DNA from: Streptomyces sp. CB02400
GTDB taxonomy: Bacteria > Actinomycetota > Actinomycetes > Streptomycetales > Streptomycetaceae
DNA: 64,000 nt
Assembly: GCF_001905725.1 (NCBI RefSeq)
Contig: NZ_LIWB01000004.1
Coordinates: 481,767-545,766 of the forward strand
Reading direction: 5' to 3'
The position numbers and the translations under genes were made by a program. The number at the start of each line of letters is the position of its first letter. The stretch's first letter is position 1. Below, piece by piece: positions 1 to 8,277 of this stretch. The notes beneath the pieces are model-generated. The model was not told where the DNA came from. It was given only the letters and a program-made list of their open reading frames with translations, and ran no database searches.

Positions 1-232
1 TGCGGATGGTCGCCGCGGTGATGAGCGGACCGCCGATGGAGATGCCGAGGGCGTAGGCGGTGACCAGCAGTCCCGCCGTGCTGAGGGACACGTCCAGGTC
101 GTCGGCGATCAGGCCGAGGACACCGACGATGACCAGTTCGGCGGTGCCGATGACGAACGCCCCCAGGCCCAGGGAGGCGAGTGCGAGCCTGCTGCGCCGC
201 GCGCCGGGCTCGGTTGCGGTGGCGGTACTCAT
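1..232 (-). CDS. MFS transporter, N-terminal part (runs off window)
   Basis: The first 77 residues of a major facilitator superfamily drug/sugar efflux permease of the AraJ type are visible; the rest lies left of the window. After a short basic N-terminus come a hydrophobic segment (GLGAFVIGTAELVIVGVL) and a second one (AGLLVTAYALGISIGGPLI), the usual first two membrane spans, with the acidic loop IADDLDVS between them. The ATG at 232 is preceded by a purine-rich AAGGAAGGGC stretch. It is the last gene of a minus-strand run. Substrate cannot be inferred. An efflux role next to small aromatic-metabolism-like enzymes is inference. Confidence 0.8.
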   Translation of the reverse strand, partial: MSTATATEPGARRSRLALASLGLGAFVIGTAELVIVGVLGLIADDLDVSLSTAGLLVTAYALGISIGGPLITAATIR

Positions 233-275
233 GGGTGAGCCCTTCCTTCGACTCGATGACGGGGTGGGGCGCCGG

Positions 276-755
276 TCAGGCGTACTGCAGGTTGAGCTCG
301 GCGATACGGCCGTCGCGCACGTCGAACTCGTAGTTGGCCTCGAAGCCGCCGGTCCCGCCGGGGGCGAAGCGGACGAGCAGGGTGGTGCCGCCCGGCTTGG
401 GCGTGTTCTTCAGGACGGTGAGCCGCCCGCCGATCACCTCGTTGTCGGCCCAGTCCCGGATCTCGTCCCGGCCGTTGAACTCCCGGCCGACGTCGATGAG
501 CCGGGCGTCCGGGTGGAAGGCGTCGACCAGGGCGTCCAGGTCCTCGGCGGCCACCGCGTCGACGTACGCCTGCGCGGCGGAGGGGACCTCCTCCTCACCG
601 GCGGCGGCCTCCTGCGGCGACGGCGCACCGTCGGCCGAGCGGCTGGTGGCCGGGGCCTCGGGGGTCTCCGGGGCGGCGGACCCGGTGTCCGAATCCGAAC
701 ACGCCGTCAGCAGGGCGGCGGACAGGGCGAGCGGGAGCAGTATGCGGTGCCTCAC
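276..755 (-). CDS. SnoaL-like (NTF2-fold) lipoprotein
   Basis: A 159-residue protein with a lipoprotein signal peptide: basic start, hydrophobic core and lipobox LLTAC with Cys at about 19. A Ser/Ala/Pro/Glu-rich linker to about residue 58 follows, then an NTF2/SnoaL-like domain (AYVDAVAAEDLDALVDAFHPDARLI...GRDEIRDW, ending in a beta-rich tail). It should be anchored outside the cytoplasmic membrane. SnoaL-fold domains may be polyketide cyclases, isomerases or non-enzymatic ligand binders, and nothing here fixes the activity. It is one of three NTF2-fold proteins encoded within 4 kb. The gene lies 42 bp downstream of the SDR gene on the same strand and is probably cotranscribed. Confidence 0.75.
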   Translation of the reverse strand: MRHRILLPLALSAALLTACSDSDTGSAAPETPEAPATSRSADGAPSPQEAAAGEEEVPSAAQAYVDAVAAEDLDALVDAFHPDARLIDVGREFNGRDEIRDWADNEVIGGRLTVLKNTPKPGGTTLLVRFAPGGTGGFEANYEFDVRDGRIAELNLQYA

Positions 756-797
756 GGCACTCTCCTTTTGTCTGTAAGGACTGGGGGCGGCACCGGG

Positions 798-1499
798 TCA
801 CCACGGGATCCTCCGCCGGTTGCGGAAGAACCCGCCGGTGGGCCCGGAGTCGGGCAGCGTGGCCAGCCAGGTCACCGTGTCGGCGCCCTTCTCGACGCCG
901 GTGGGCGCCCAGGACCCGCCCATGTCGGTGCGCACCCAGCCGGGGCAGACGGCGTTGACCTTCACCGCGGGCCCGGCGGCGGACGACACCACCAGCGTCA
1001 GCGCGTTGAGCGCGGCCTTGGAGACGCCGTACGCGGCGGGCGACGGCACGTTGTCGGTCATGGCCCCCAGCCCGGAGGAGACGTTCACCACGCGGCCCCA
1101 GCCACGCCGTGCCATCGCCGGCACGAAGACCTGGCAGGTGTGGAAGGCGCCCATCAGGTTCACGTCGAGGGCCTCCCGCCAGGTGGCCTCGTCGAGCTCG
1201 AAGAACGAGTCCGTGGGATAGACGCCGGCGTTGTTGACCAGCACGTCGACCTCGATGCCCGCGTCGGTGAGCCGCCGCGCGCACGCGTCGACGCTCACGC
1301 GGCCGGTGACGTCCAGCTCCTCGACGCGGATCCGGGCGCCGGCGCCCTCGAGGCCCCGGGCCGCCTCCTGGCCGCGCGCGGTGTCGCGTGCGGCCAGGAC
1401 GACGTCGAGGCCGGCCCGGACGAGCTGGCGGCAGGTCTCCAGGCCGATGCCCCGGTTGCCGCCGGTGACGAGTGCGGTGCGGGTCGTGGTGCGGGTCAT
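798..1499 (-). CDS. SDR family oxidoreductase
   Basis: A 233-residue classical short-chain dehydrogenase/reductase. It has the nucleotide-binding motif TGGNRGIG (about 12-19), the NNAG motif (about 91-94), a Ser near 141 and the catalytic Tyr157-x3-Lys161 in YGVSK. This is expected to be a cytosolic NAD(P)H-dependent carbonyl/alcohol oxidoreductase. The ATG at 1499 was chosen because the Rossmann motif begins about 12 residues in, as usual for the family; the frame stays open upstream only because of GC bias. The gene lies 11 bp downstream of the muconolactone-isomerase-like gene in the same direction. Substrate unknown. Confidence 0.85.
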   Translation of the reverse strand: MTRTTTRTALVTGGNRGIGLETCRQLVRAGLDVVLAARDTARGQEAARGLEGAGARIRVEELDVTGRVSVDACARRLTDAGIEVDVLVNNAGVYPTDSFFELDEATWREALDVNLMGAFHTCQVFVPAMARRGWGRVVNVSSGLGAMTDNVPSPAAYGVSKAALNALTLVVSSAAGPAVKVNAVCPGWVRTDMGGSWAPTGVEKGADTVTWLATLPDSGPTGGFFRNRRRIPW

Positions 1500-1510
1500 G
1501 GGGAGCCTGC

Positions 1511-1819
1511 TCAGACCTTGTAGCGCTGCTTGACGTCCTCGGCGAAGCCGAGGTAGTCGCGCAGCGGCCAGACCTCCTCGAACTCCAGGTACTCGCGCAT
1601 CGGCAGCCGGCCCAGCGCGGTGCGGTCCAGCTCCTCGGCGTCGGGCGAGTCGATGATCGCGATGACCCGCTTCTGCGCGGCCACCTTCCAGATGCCCACG
1701 CAGAAGCCGGAGTCGACCGTCTCCTGGGCGTGCACGGCCTCGTCCTGTTCGAGTTCCCAGAGCTCGTCGAGGGTGATGCGGCCCTCGTGGTTCCACTTCA
1801 TCTGGACGTAGAAGAGCAT
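1511..1819 (-). CDS. Muconolactone delta-isomerase-like small protein
   Basis: A 102-residue protein beginning MLFYVQMKWNHEG and containing a glutamate-rich helix (DELWELEQDEAVHAQ) and RLPMREYLEFEEVWPL. The length and pattern resemble the dimeric alpha+beta barrel of muconolactone delta-isomerase (CatC family), which acts in the beta-ketoadipate pathway. No other catechol-pathway genes are visible, so a degradative role is not supported. In actinomycete clusters such domains are also found as small cyclase- or isomerase-type accessory proteins. It sits between the ankyrin and SDR genes in one minus-strand run. The family assignment rests on recognition of the N-terminal pattern. Confidence 0.65.
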   Translation of the reverse strand: MLFYVQMKWNHEGRITLDELWELEQDEAVHAQETVDSGFCVGIWKVAAQKRVIAIIDSPDAEELDRTALGRLPMREYLEFEEVWPLRDYLGFAEDVKQRYKV

Positions 1820-1862
1820 GGCGGACTCCCGTCGTACGGAGGGTCGGTGAGCGGGGCGGACC

Positions 1863-2897
1863 TCAGCGCGCGGCGCGGTCGCGGATGAGTGCGGTCAGGG
1901 CGTGGTCGGTGCCGAAGACCTCGGCGGCCAGGTCGAGGGGGGTCTTGCCGTCGTGGCCGACCGCGTCGAGGCGGGCCCCCGCTTCGACGAGGGTGCGCGC
2001 GCAGTCCTCGTAGCCGTGCCACAGGGAGTCGTGCAGCGGGGTGTAGCCGTTGGTGGCGCCCTGGAAGTCCAGGTCGATGCCGTCCTGGCGGACCAGGTCG
2101 GCGGTGATGCCGGCGTGCCCGTTGTAGACGGCCTTGTGCAGCGGCACCGCGCCGAAGGTCGGCTCGACGGCGTTGACGTCGGCGCCCGCGGCGAGCAGCA
2201 GCCGCACGATCTCGGTGTGGCCGTCGCGGGAGGCGACCAGCAGCGGGGTGTGGCTGTCGTTGAAGCCGCCCAGGTTCGGGAAGCGCTCGTCGACCTCGGC
2301 ACCGCCGTCGAGCAGCTTGCGGACCCGTTCCGTGTCGCCCTCGGTGACGGCGGCCATCAGCTCCTGGCGGCCCACGGCCTCCTCGTCGCCGCGGCGGCGG
2401 GCGTCGAGGTGCCGCTCGGCCTCCAGCAGCCGCTCCTTGCCGAAGGTGTTGACGTTCAGCTCGTACTCGAAGTGCTGCTCCAGCGAGAAGCCGTAGTGCG
2501 TGTACACCTTCAGGCTCGCGCCCCGGTCCAGCAGGTACCGGGCGATGTCCGGGAACTTGTACCAGAGCGCGTCCATCAGGGCGGTGTGCCCGGTGGTCGG
2601 GGCGACGGCGTCCACGAACGCGCCGGCCTCGACCAGGGCGCGCACCACGTCGAGGCTGCCGCCCTGGCAGGCCTTGTGCAGCGCGGTGGCGCCGGCCCGG
2701 CGGTCCGCGGTGAGCACGTCGGCCCCCGCCGCGATCAGGACCCGTACGGTCAGGGCGTCCGCCTGGCCGGCGGCGATCATCAGCGCGGTGAGGCCGGAGG
2801 CGTCGTCGCGGGTGCCGGGGTCCGCGCCGGCGTCCAGCAGCCGTAAGGCCCCGGCGGTGTCCCGGCCGCGCACGGCGGCGATCAGTTCGGTGCTCAT
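1863..2897 (-). CDS. Ankyrin-repeat protein
   Basis: A 344-residue protein built mostly of ankyrin repeats. About nine units carry hallmarks such as GLTALMIAA, GATALHKACQGGSLDVVRALVEAGA, GHTEIVRLLLAAGADVNA and GYTPLHDSLWHGYEDCARTLVEAGA. A break near residues 130-180 is filled by a charged helix, so there are two ankyrin stacks. No signal peptide or membrane segment was seen, so a cytosolic protein-protein interaction role is likely. The start at 2897 overlaps the upstream stop as TGATG, which indicates translational coupling to the SnoaL-like gene. Ankyrin proteins are uncommon in Streptomyces and its partner is unknown. Confidence 0.9.
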   Translation of the reverse strand: MSTELIAAVRGRDTAGALRLLDAGADPGTRDDASGLTALMIAAGQADALTVRVLIAAGADVLTADRRAGATALHKACQGGSLDVVRALVEAGAFVDAVAPTTGHTALMDALWYKFPDIARYLLDRGASLKVYTHYGFSLEQHFEYELNVNTFGKERLLEAERHLDARRRGDEEAVGRQELMAAVTEGDTERVRKLLDGGAEVDERFPNLGGFNDSHTPLLVASRDGHTEIVRLLLAAGADVNAVEPTFGAVPLHKAVYNGHAGITADLVRQDGIDLDFQGATNGYTPLHDSLWHGYEDCARTLVEAGARLDAVGHDGKTPLDLAAEVFGTDHALTALIRDRAAR

Positions 2898-3346
2898 CAG
2901 GCGGCCGCCTTGTCCGTGGTGTCCCCGCGCAGCGCGCGGATGATCTGCGACGGGTCGGTGTACGACTTCCAGCGGACGATCTTTCCGCCGCGGACGGAGA
3001 GCAGCTGGACGAATTCGATCTCGAATTCGACGCCGGTCTCCCTGACCACCGAAACCTCGTGGATCACGCCGGCGGCCTGCGTACCGTCGACCACGAGGTT
3101 GGTCAGCTTCTCGAATTTCACCTCGACGGCCTCGGTGAAGATCTTCAGGGTGTCGAGCACGGCGTCCCGGCCCCGGTAGGAGCCGATCCACTTCATGTCG
3201 TCGTTGTAGCCGGGCACCGGCGCGTAGTTGATCCACTCGACGTCCTCGGCCAGCGTGTCGAGCGCGGTGTCGAAATCGCCGCCGGAAAGCGCGTCGAACC
3301 ACCGCTGGGCGACTTTCCGGGTCTCTTCGGTGAGGTCACTCATCAC
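2897..3346 (-). CDS. SnoaL-like / NTF2-fold protein
   Basis: A 149-residue cytosolic protein with the NTF2/SnoaL fold: WFDALSGGDFDTALDTLAEDVEWI, then a loop with GRDAVLDTL and the strand FVQLLSVRGGKIVRWKSYTDP. Limonene-1,2-epoxide-hydrolase and ketosteroid-isomerase relatives share the fold, and the pattern is closest to the SnoaL-like polyketide-cyclase group. The enzymatic residues cannot be judged by eye. An A/T-rich leader at 3347-3443 separates it from the next SnoaL-type gene upstream. The downstream ankyrin gene overlaps by one base, so the two products are made together. Confidence 0.75.
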   Translation of the reverse strand: MMSDLTEETRKVAQRWFDALSGGDFDTALDTLAEDVEWINYAPVPGYNDDMKWIGSYRGRDAVLDTLKIFTEAVEVKFEKLTNLVVDGTQAAGVIHEVSVVRETGVEFEIEFVQLLSVRGGKIVRWKSYTDPSQIIRALRGDTTDKAAA

Positions 3347-3443
3347 GTCTCCTCGACAGGCATTCGGGAATCACCGGAAACACCGGAAATGATTCGCGGA
3401 CCGCCGCTGAAGCGGCAAGAAAAGGGGGGTCGACTTCCTGACC

Positions 3444-3911
3444 TCAGCCCCGCTCGGACTGCGCCTCGGCGGCCCGGGCGAGCAGGTGCTGGTTTCCGTC
3501 GGCCCAGGTGGCGGTCATCTCGACGCCGTTGATGCGCCAGCCCTCCCCGGTGCGCGCCAGGTCGAAGCGGTACCTGCCGCCGAGGGTCCACAGCGGGCCG
3601 CCGTGCTCGTTCGGCATCCGGTGGGTCGCCTGGAACATGGCGGTGGCCACCGCCGTGTCGCCCTCGACGTCCACGAGGTAGTTGCTGAGCAGGTGCTGGG
3701 TGGTGGTGAAGCTGCCCAGCAGCCCCGACCAGGCGCCGATCAGCTCCTTGCGGTTGAGCACGGCGGGCTCGCCGCCGTTGAGGCTCGTGTAGTCGAGCCG
3801 GATCTCCTCGCTGAACACCTCCGCGAGCGCCTCCCAGGCGCCCGAGTCGATGTACCAGGCCATACGGGTGCAGGTGTCGATGACGTCCAGGCGGTCGGCC
3901 ACGGAGCTCAT
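3444..3911 (-). CDS. SnoaL_4-type nuclear transport factor 2-like protein
   Basis: A 155-residue protein beginning MSSVADRLDVIDTCTRMAWYIDSGAWEALAEVF, the typical opening of the SnoaL_4 branch (scytalone dehydratase / ring-hydroxylating dioxygenase beta-subunit fold). It is followed by LGSFTTTQHLLSNYLV and a C-terminal beta sheet (GGRYRFDLARTGEGWRI). This is the third NTF2-fold protein of the run and is clearly different in sequence from the other two. The start at 3911 overlaps the ltrA stop by 4 bp (ATGA). A small-molecule cyclase, dehydratase or binder is likely; the substrate is unknown. Confidence 0.8.
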   Translation of the reverse strand: MSSVADRLDVIDTCTRMAWYIDSGAWEALAEVFSEEIRLDYTSLNGGEPAVLNRKELIGAWSGLLGSFTTTQHLLSNYLVDVEGDTAVATAMFQATHRMPNEHGGPLWTLGGRYRFDLARTGEGWRINGVEMTATWADGNQHLLARAAEAQSERG

Positions 3912-5131
3912 GGGCGGGATACCTCCAGTTGTGCGGGTGTGCGGACGGGGTCGGTGCGGTGGACGAGGTGGCCCATCCGGCGGGACCAGCGGTGCTCGCT
4001 GATCACGGCGCTGACGATGAGCAGTCCGAGCAGGGCCACTTCGACGACGGCGGCGAACAGATGGCCCACGGGAACGGCGGCGATGCCGAGCAGCGCGGCG
4101 GCGCAGTGGAAACGCTGGGGTCCGATCTTGAGGATGCCGTGGAACCACGCGATGCCGGCGAGGTAGAGCGAGACCCCCAGGGCCAGCGCCGCTCCGGGGG
4201 CCAGGGCGAGCGGCTCGTAGGGGGCCGCGATGGTCTTCTTGACGGCCGCCGCGATGAGGATCAGCCCCAGCAGCATCGGCACATGGGCGTAGAAGAACGC
4301 GGACAGCGCCAGTCTCGACCGCTGGTGCGCGTCCTGGCACTCCAGGGCGTACTCGGCGCGCCGCGCCTTCTCCGACTCGTCGAAGTAGACCCACCACAGG
4401 CAGGCGGGGATGACGAAGATCAGAACGGCGGTGGTGACCATGGACAGGCCGGCCTGGGCGCCGTCACTGCCGATGCCGAGCGCCAGGAACGAGTCGCCCA
4501 GCGCGATGATCATCAGCAGCCCGTGCCGCTCGACGAAGTGGCTGGGCCGCAGCTCGAAGCCGGAGACCCCGGTCACCATCGGCGCCACGACCTCCAGCAC
4601 CACGGCCCCGGCCCACAGCGCGTACACCACCGGCCCGTCCAGCAGCCCCGCCACGATGAGCAGCAGCGCGACCACGAGGTGGAACGGTGCGATGCTCAGC
4701 ATGTTCCGGGCGGCCTTGGGCCCGCCGAACGCGAACAGCGCGGCGTGCACGGAGACGATCAGCAGGTAGCCGACCCCGAAGGCGACGCCGTCGCCGTCGA
4801 AGGCGTTGGGGGTCGCCAGACCGAGCACCAGGAACGAGGCCATGCCCAGCAGGAGCAGCAGCCGGTGGCGTTTGCGCTGCGGCGGCAGGTGGTTGGTCAG
4901 CCAGGCGTAACCGCCGTACATCCACCACAGCAGCCAGAAGATCAACAGCACCTGCAGCAGGCCCCGGGGGGTCATGTCCCGGCTCAGCAGCCGGGCGAGC
5001 TGGGTGAAGTTGAAGACGAAGGCGAGGTCGAAGAACAACTCGAGCGTGGTGACCCGGGTCCCGCCCTGCGGGTCCGCCGGGCCGCCCTTGGCGGCACCTT
5101 CGGTGCAAGAGGTTGAGGGCGCATCCGACAT
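3908..5131 (-). CDS. ltrA: Low temperature requirement protein A (LtrA) family membrane protein
   Basis: A 407-residue polytopic membrane protein with the family opening VTTLELFFDLAFVFNFTQLARLL near residues 27-50 and about ten to eleven hydrophobic spans. It has the conserved RHGLLMIIALGDSFLALGIG segment and a polar patch VYFDESEKARRAEYA. LtrA proteins were named from a Listeria mutant defective at low temperature, and their molecular function is not established. It is the first gene of the run and overlaps the SnoaL_4 gene. The 235 bp upstream hold no gene, only G-rich sequence, and presumably contain the operon promoter. Confidence 0.9.
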   Translation of the reverse strand: MSDAPSTSCTEGAAKGGPADPQGGTRVTTLELFFDLAFVFNFTQLARLLSRDMTPRGLLQVLLIFWLLWWMYGGYAWLTNHLPPQRKRHRLLLLLGMASFLVLGLATPNAFDGDGVAFGVGYLLIVSVHAALFAFGGPKAARNMLSIAPFHLVVALLLIVAGLLDGPVVYALWAGAVVLEVVAPMVTGVSGFELRPSHFVERHGLLMIIALGDSFLALGIGSDGAQAGLSMVTTAVLIFVIPACLWWVYFDESEKARRAEYALECQDAHQRSRLALSAFFYAHVPMLLGLILIAAAVKKTIAAPYEPLALAPGAALALGVSLYLAGIAWFHGILKIGPQRFHCAAALLGIAAVPVGHLFAAVVEVALLGLLIVSAVISEHRWSRRMGHLVHRTDPVRTPAQLEVSRP

Positions 5132-5344
5132 GCCGGCGAACGTAACGGCTGTCCGGGTACGCCGGTCAACGATCCCGCCTCGACTCCAAGAGGTCGACGG
5201 GGCGGACCCGTCGGCACCGGGTCCCGACGGGGCGGGGCCTGGCCGCCCCGCCGCAGGGGCCGGGGGCCAAGGCCCGGAGCCGGAGGGCGAAGCCCGGGGC
5301 CGGAGCGTCTGAGCGCCGGAGGGGGCCGGAGCGCCGGAGTCAAA

Positions 5345-5364
5345 AGCCGGGGCCGCCCCCGGCT
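5345..5364 (-). terminator. Terminator-like hairpin after glgA
   Basis: An 8-bp perfect inverted repeat AGCCGGGG / CCCCGGCT with loop CCGC lies two bases beyond the glgA stop codon. There is no long U tract, which is usual for Streptomyces terminators. The surrounding 5132-5366 interval has no coding signal. Confidence 0.55.
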
Positions 5365-5366
5365 CC

Positions 5367-6560
5367 TCAGGTGCCGAGTGCGTGCCGGTAGACGGTGTGC
5401 ACCCGTTCGGCGACGCGGTCCCAGCCGAAGAACTTCTCGGCCCTGATCCGGCCCGCGACGCCCATCGCCGACGCCAGGTCCGGATCGGCGATCAGCCGGT
5501 TCACGGCGGCGGCCAGGTCCGAGGCGAACCGCTTGGGATCCAGCGGGGTCCCGGTACCGTCCTGCTCCTGCTCGACCGGGACGAGCAGCCCGGTCTCGCC
5601 GTCCACGACGACCTCGGGTATCCCCCCGGTGGCGGTGGCCACCACCGCCGTCCCGCAGGCCATCGCCTCCAGGTTGACGATGCCCATCGGCTCGTACAGC
5701 GAGGGGCAGACGAACACGTCGGCGTGGGTGAGCAGTTGGCGCAGGGAGACCTGGTCGAGCATGCCGTCGATGCGGACGACCCCACCGCGCGAGCGCCCCA
5801 GCGCCTCGACCAGCGCGGCCGTCTCGGCGGCGATCCCCGGCGTGTCCGGCCGGCCGCAGCACAGCACCAGTTGCGCCTCCGGGTCCATCTCGAAGGCGGC
5901 GCGCAGCAGTTGGGGCAGACCCTTCTGCCGCGTCACCCGCCCGACGAACAGCACGATGGGGCGCTCCGGGTCGATGCCGTGCCGTCGCAGGGCGGCGGTG
6001 TCGTGGTCGGGCCGGTGCACGGCGGTGTCGATGCCGTTGTGGACGACGTGCACCCTGTCCGGGTCGATGTCGGGGTGGACGCGCAGCACGTCCCCGCGCA
6101 TCGCCTCCGAGACGGCGATCACCGCGTCGGCGTGCCGCAGCGCGGTGCGCTCCACCATCGAGGAGAGCGCGTAGCCGCCGCCCAGCTGCTCGGCCTTCCA
6201 GGGGCGCAGGGGCTCCAGGCTGTGCGTGGTGACGACGTGCGGGACGCCGTACAGGGTGCGGGCGAGGTGGCCGGCCCCGTTGGCGTACCAGGTGTGGCTG
6301 TGGACGAGTTCGGCGCCCGCGCAGCCCGCCGCCATCTCCACGTTCGCCCCGAGGGTGCGCAGCGCGGCGTTGGCGTCGTCACCGAGCCGGGGCTCGCGGT
6401 ACGCGGTCACCCCCTCCTCGTCCCGGGGGCCGCCGAGGCAGTGCACCCGCAGGTCCACCAACGGCCTGAGCGAACGGGCGAGTTCGGCGACATGGACTCC
6501 GGCGCCGCCGTAGATCTCCGGCGGGTACTCCTTGGTGAGCAGATCGACGCGTGTCTTCAT
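5367..6560 (-). CDS. glgA: Glycogen synthase / maltose-1-phosphate synthase (GT4)
   Basis: A 397-residue family-4 glycosyltransferase. The N-terminal domain starts MKTRVDLLTKEYPPEIYGG and carries the KEYPP..YGGAGVHV loop that binds the donor and acceptor. The C-terminal domain has VLFVGRVTRQKGL and the E-x7-E motif in PSLYEPMGIVNLEAMACG. Actinobacterial proteins of this type (M. tuberculosis Rv1212c) act as GlgM, making maltose-1-phosphate from ADP-glucose and glucose-1-phosphate for the GlgE pathway, although annotation usually says glgA. The ATG at 6560 is the conserved start. Upstream, 6561-6763 is non-coding and presumably holds its promoter. Confidence 0.9.
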   Translation of the reverse strand: MKTRVDLLTKEYPPEIYGGAGVHVAELARSLRPLVDLRVHCLGGPRDEEGVTAYREPRLGDDANAALRTLGANVEMAAGCAGAELVHSHTWYANGAGHLARTLYGVPHVVTTHSLEPLRPWKAEQLGGGYALSSMVERTALRHADAVIAVSEAMRGDVLRVHPDIDPDRVHVVHNGIDTAVHRPDHDTAALRRHGIDPERPIVLFVGRVTRQKGLPQLLRAAFEMDPEAQLVLCCGRPDTPGIAAETAALVEALGRSRGGVVRIDGMLDQVSLRQLLTHADVFVCPSLYEPMGIVNLEAMACGTAVVATATGGIPEVVVDGETGLLVPVEQEQDGTGTPLDPKRFASDLAAAVNRLIADPDLASAMGVAGRIRAEKFFGWDRVAERVHTVYRHALGT

Positions 6561-6763
6561 CTGACTTCCTGAGGTCGGCGGTCCTGGGCGACGCCGGCAC
6601 GGCAGCCGCGGCGCGGACCGGAGGGCGGGCGTCGGCCGGCCGCGGCCCGGTCGCGGGGTGCCTGTACTGGCATGACCGGGCGCCCGTGGCCGCGCGACGG
6701 CGGGGGATCCACCGCACGGCCCCGGGCGCCCTCGGACGCACGGTAACCACATCCGCGCCCGCC

Positions 6764-8035
6764 TCACTTCGTCCCGACGGTCCGCAGCACCGTCAGCACC
6801 AGCGTCCGCGCGGCCTCCACCACCTCCCGCAGGGACACGTGTTCGCGCTCGCTGTGGGCCACCGCGATGTCCCCGGGGCCGTACTGCAGCGTCGGTATCC
6901 CGGCGCCGGTGTAGTGCCGCAGGTCACTGCCGTACGTGGCGCCGCGCCGCCTCGGCCGCGTGCCGCCCGTCGCGTCGGCGTACGCGGACCCGACCACGTC
7001 CGCGAGGACGTGCCCCTCGGGCAGCCGGCCGCTCGCGAACTGCCCGCCCGGCCAGCTCACCACGGCCGGATGGTCCCGCAGCCAGGGGTCGGCGGCGCAC
7101 GCCTCGGCCACGCACCGTTCGAACCCGGCGCGCGCGTCCGCCGGTTCCTCACCGAGGCGTACGCCGAACCGCCCCTCGGCGACCAGCAGATCGGGCACGC
7201 TGCTCGCCCAGTCCCCGGCACGCACGGTGCCCACCGACAGGCCGTACGGGATCGGGTACTCGGCGAGCAGCGGGTCCGGGTCCCGGTTCCGCTCCGTCTC
7301 CAGCGCGGCCAGCGCCCGGTGCAGCGGCAGATACGCGTCGACGGCGCTGACCCCCCGCTCCCGCGAACTGCCGTGCGCCGCCCTGCCGGGCACGGCGAGA
7401 CGGAACGTCAGCGCGCCCGCGTTGGCGGTGATCAGCGTGGAGGCGGTGGGCTCGGCGATCACGCAGGCGTCGCCGCGGTGACCGCGCCGCAGGGTGGCGT
7501 AGGCGCCGAGGCCGCCGTCCTCCTCGCCGACGACGAAGTGCGCGGCGACCCGGCCGCGCAGCCGTATCCCGGCGGAACGTACCGCCGCGAGCGCGGCGAG
7601 ATGCGCCGCGAGCCCGGCCTTCATGTCGCAGGCCCCGCGCCCGTGCACGAGGTCCCCGGTCACCCGGGGCACGAACGGGTCACCGTCCCACGCGGCGGGA
7701 TCACCCGGCGGTACGACGTCGACGTGGCCGTTGAGGATCAGGGTGGGCCCGTCGCCCCCGTCCGGGGTGGTCCCGACCAGCCCCCACGCCTCCTCCCGGG
7801 GCGCCTCCGTCCCCGGGAAGTCCGGTTCGGCACGCAGCGCGGACAGATCCATCGACCACAGGTCGACATCCATCCCGAGCGACTCCAACCGCCCGGCCAA
7901 CCGATGCTGAAGCTCCGACTCGGCACCGCTCCCCGTCACACTGGGCACAGCCACCAACTCCAGCAACGTCCGCCCCAACGCCCCCTCATCAACGGCCGCC
8001 AGCGCGGCAGCCTCCTCATCGGTCAACACCCGCAC
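6764..8035 (-). CDS. M20 family metallopeptidase / deacylase (ArgE/DapE-like)
   Basis: A 423-residue cytosolic dinuclear-zinc hydrolase. It has the metal-ligand motif NGHVDVVPPG with a following Asp, GRGACDMKAGLAAHLAAL, the general-base segment VVGEEDGGLGAY, a dimerisation lid domain (GAL.FRL.VPGRAAHGS) and the last ligand His in IAVAHSEREHVSL. Family members remove acyl groups from amino acids (acetylornithine deacetylase, succinyl-diaminopimelate desuccinylase) or cleave dipeptides; the substrate cannot be told here. The start is GTG at 8035. It is a monocistronic-looking minus-strand gene, bounded by a repeat-rich spacer upstream. Confidence 0.88.
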   Translation of the reverse strand: MRVLTDEEAAALAAVDEGALGRTLLELVAVPSVTGSGAESELQHRLAGRLESLGMDVDLWSMDLSALRAEPDFPGTEAPREEAWGLVGTTPDGGDGPTLILNGHVDVVPPGDPAAWDGDPFVPRVTGDLVHGRGACDMKAGLAAHLAALAAVRSAGIRLRGRVAAHFVVGEEDGGLGAYATLRRGHRGDACVIAEPTASTLITANAGALTFRLAVPGRAAHGSSRERGVSAVDAYLPLHRALAALETERNRDPDPLLAEYPIPYGLSVGTVRAGDWASSVPDLLVAEGRFGVRLGEEPADARAGFERCVAEACAADPWLRDHPAVVSWPGGQFASGRLPEGHVLADVVGSAYADATGGTRPRRRGATYGSDLRHYTGAGIPTLQYGPGDIAVAHSEREHVSLREVVEAARTLVLTVLRTVGTK

Positions 8036-8100
8036 CCTCCCTCACCGGGCAACGGCACCCACCGCCCCCACCCACATACCTGCACCCCCCAACCCCCCAC

Positions 8101-8240
8101 CAACCGCAAGCAGCCGTGCACGCCCCCGCCAACCGCGGGCAGTCGTGCCTCCCCCAGTGCCTTGAGGGCCTGGGAGGTGCCCCCGGCGGCACGGGTGGGC
8201 GCGACGGCGCCCCGCAAGCGCCGGGCAGCGCGACCCACCC
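8101..8240. repeat. Dispersed palindromic repeat (copy 1), interrupted by a second hairpin
   Basis: This is an intergenic copy of the element also found at 19546-19619 and 53686-53945. It begins GCGGGCAGTCGTGCC at 8135 and resumes as CGGCGGCACGGGTGGGCGC at 8184, ending near the GCAGCGCGAC at about 8234. Between these halves sits a different hairpin with arms CCTCCCCCAG (8148-8157) and CTGGGAGG (8170-8177). A degenerate partial copy precedes it at 8103-8120. It lies between the histidine-kinase stop and the M20 start, so it may also act as a terminator for the kinase operon. Confidence 0.7.
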
Positions 8241-8277
8241 CCGCCGGACCACAACACCCGGCGCCCGGAAACACCGC

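Noticed and set aside
5132..5366. G-rich repeated GGCCGGAGCGCC-like sequence between ltrA and glgA
   Set aside because: The units are irregular and have no clear period or palindrome beyond the terminator at 5345-5364, so it was not called a repeat family.
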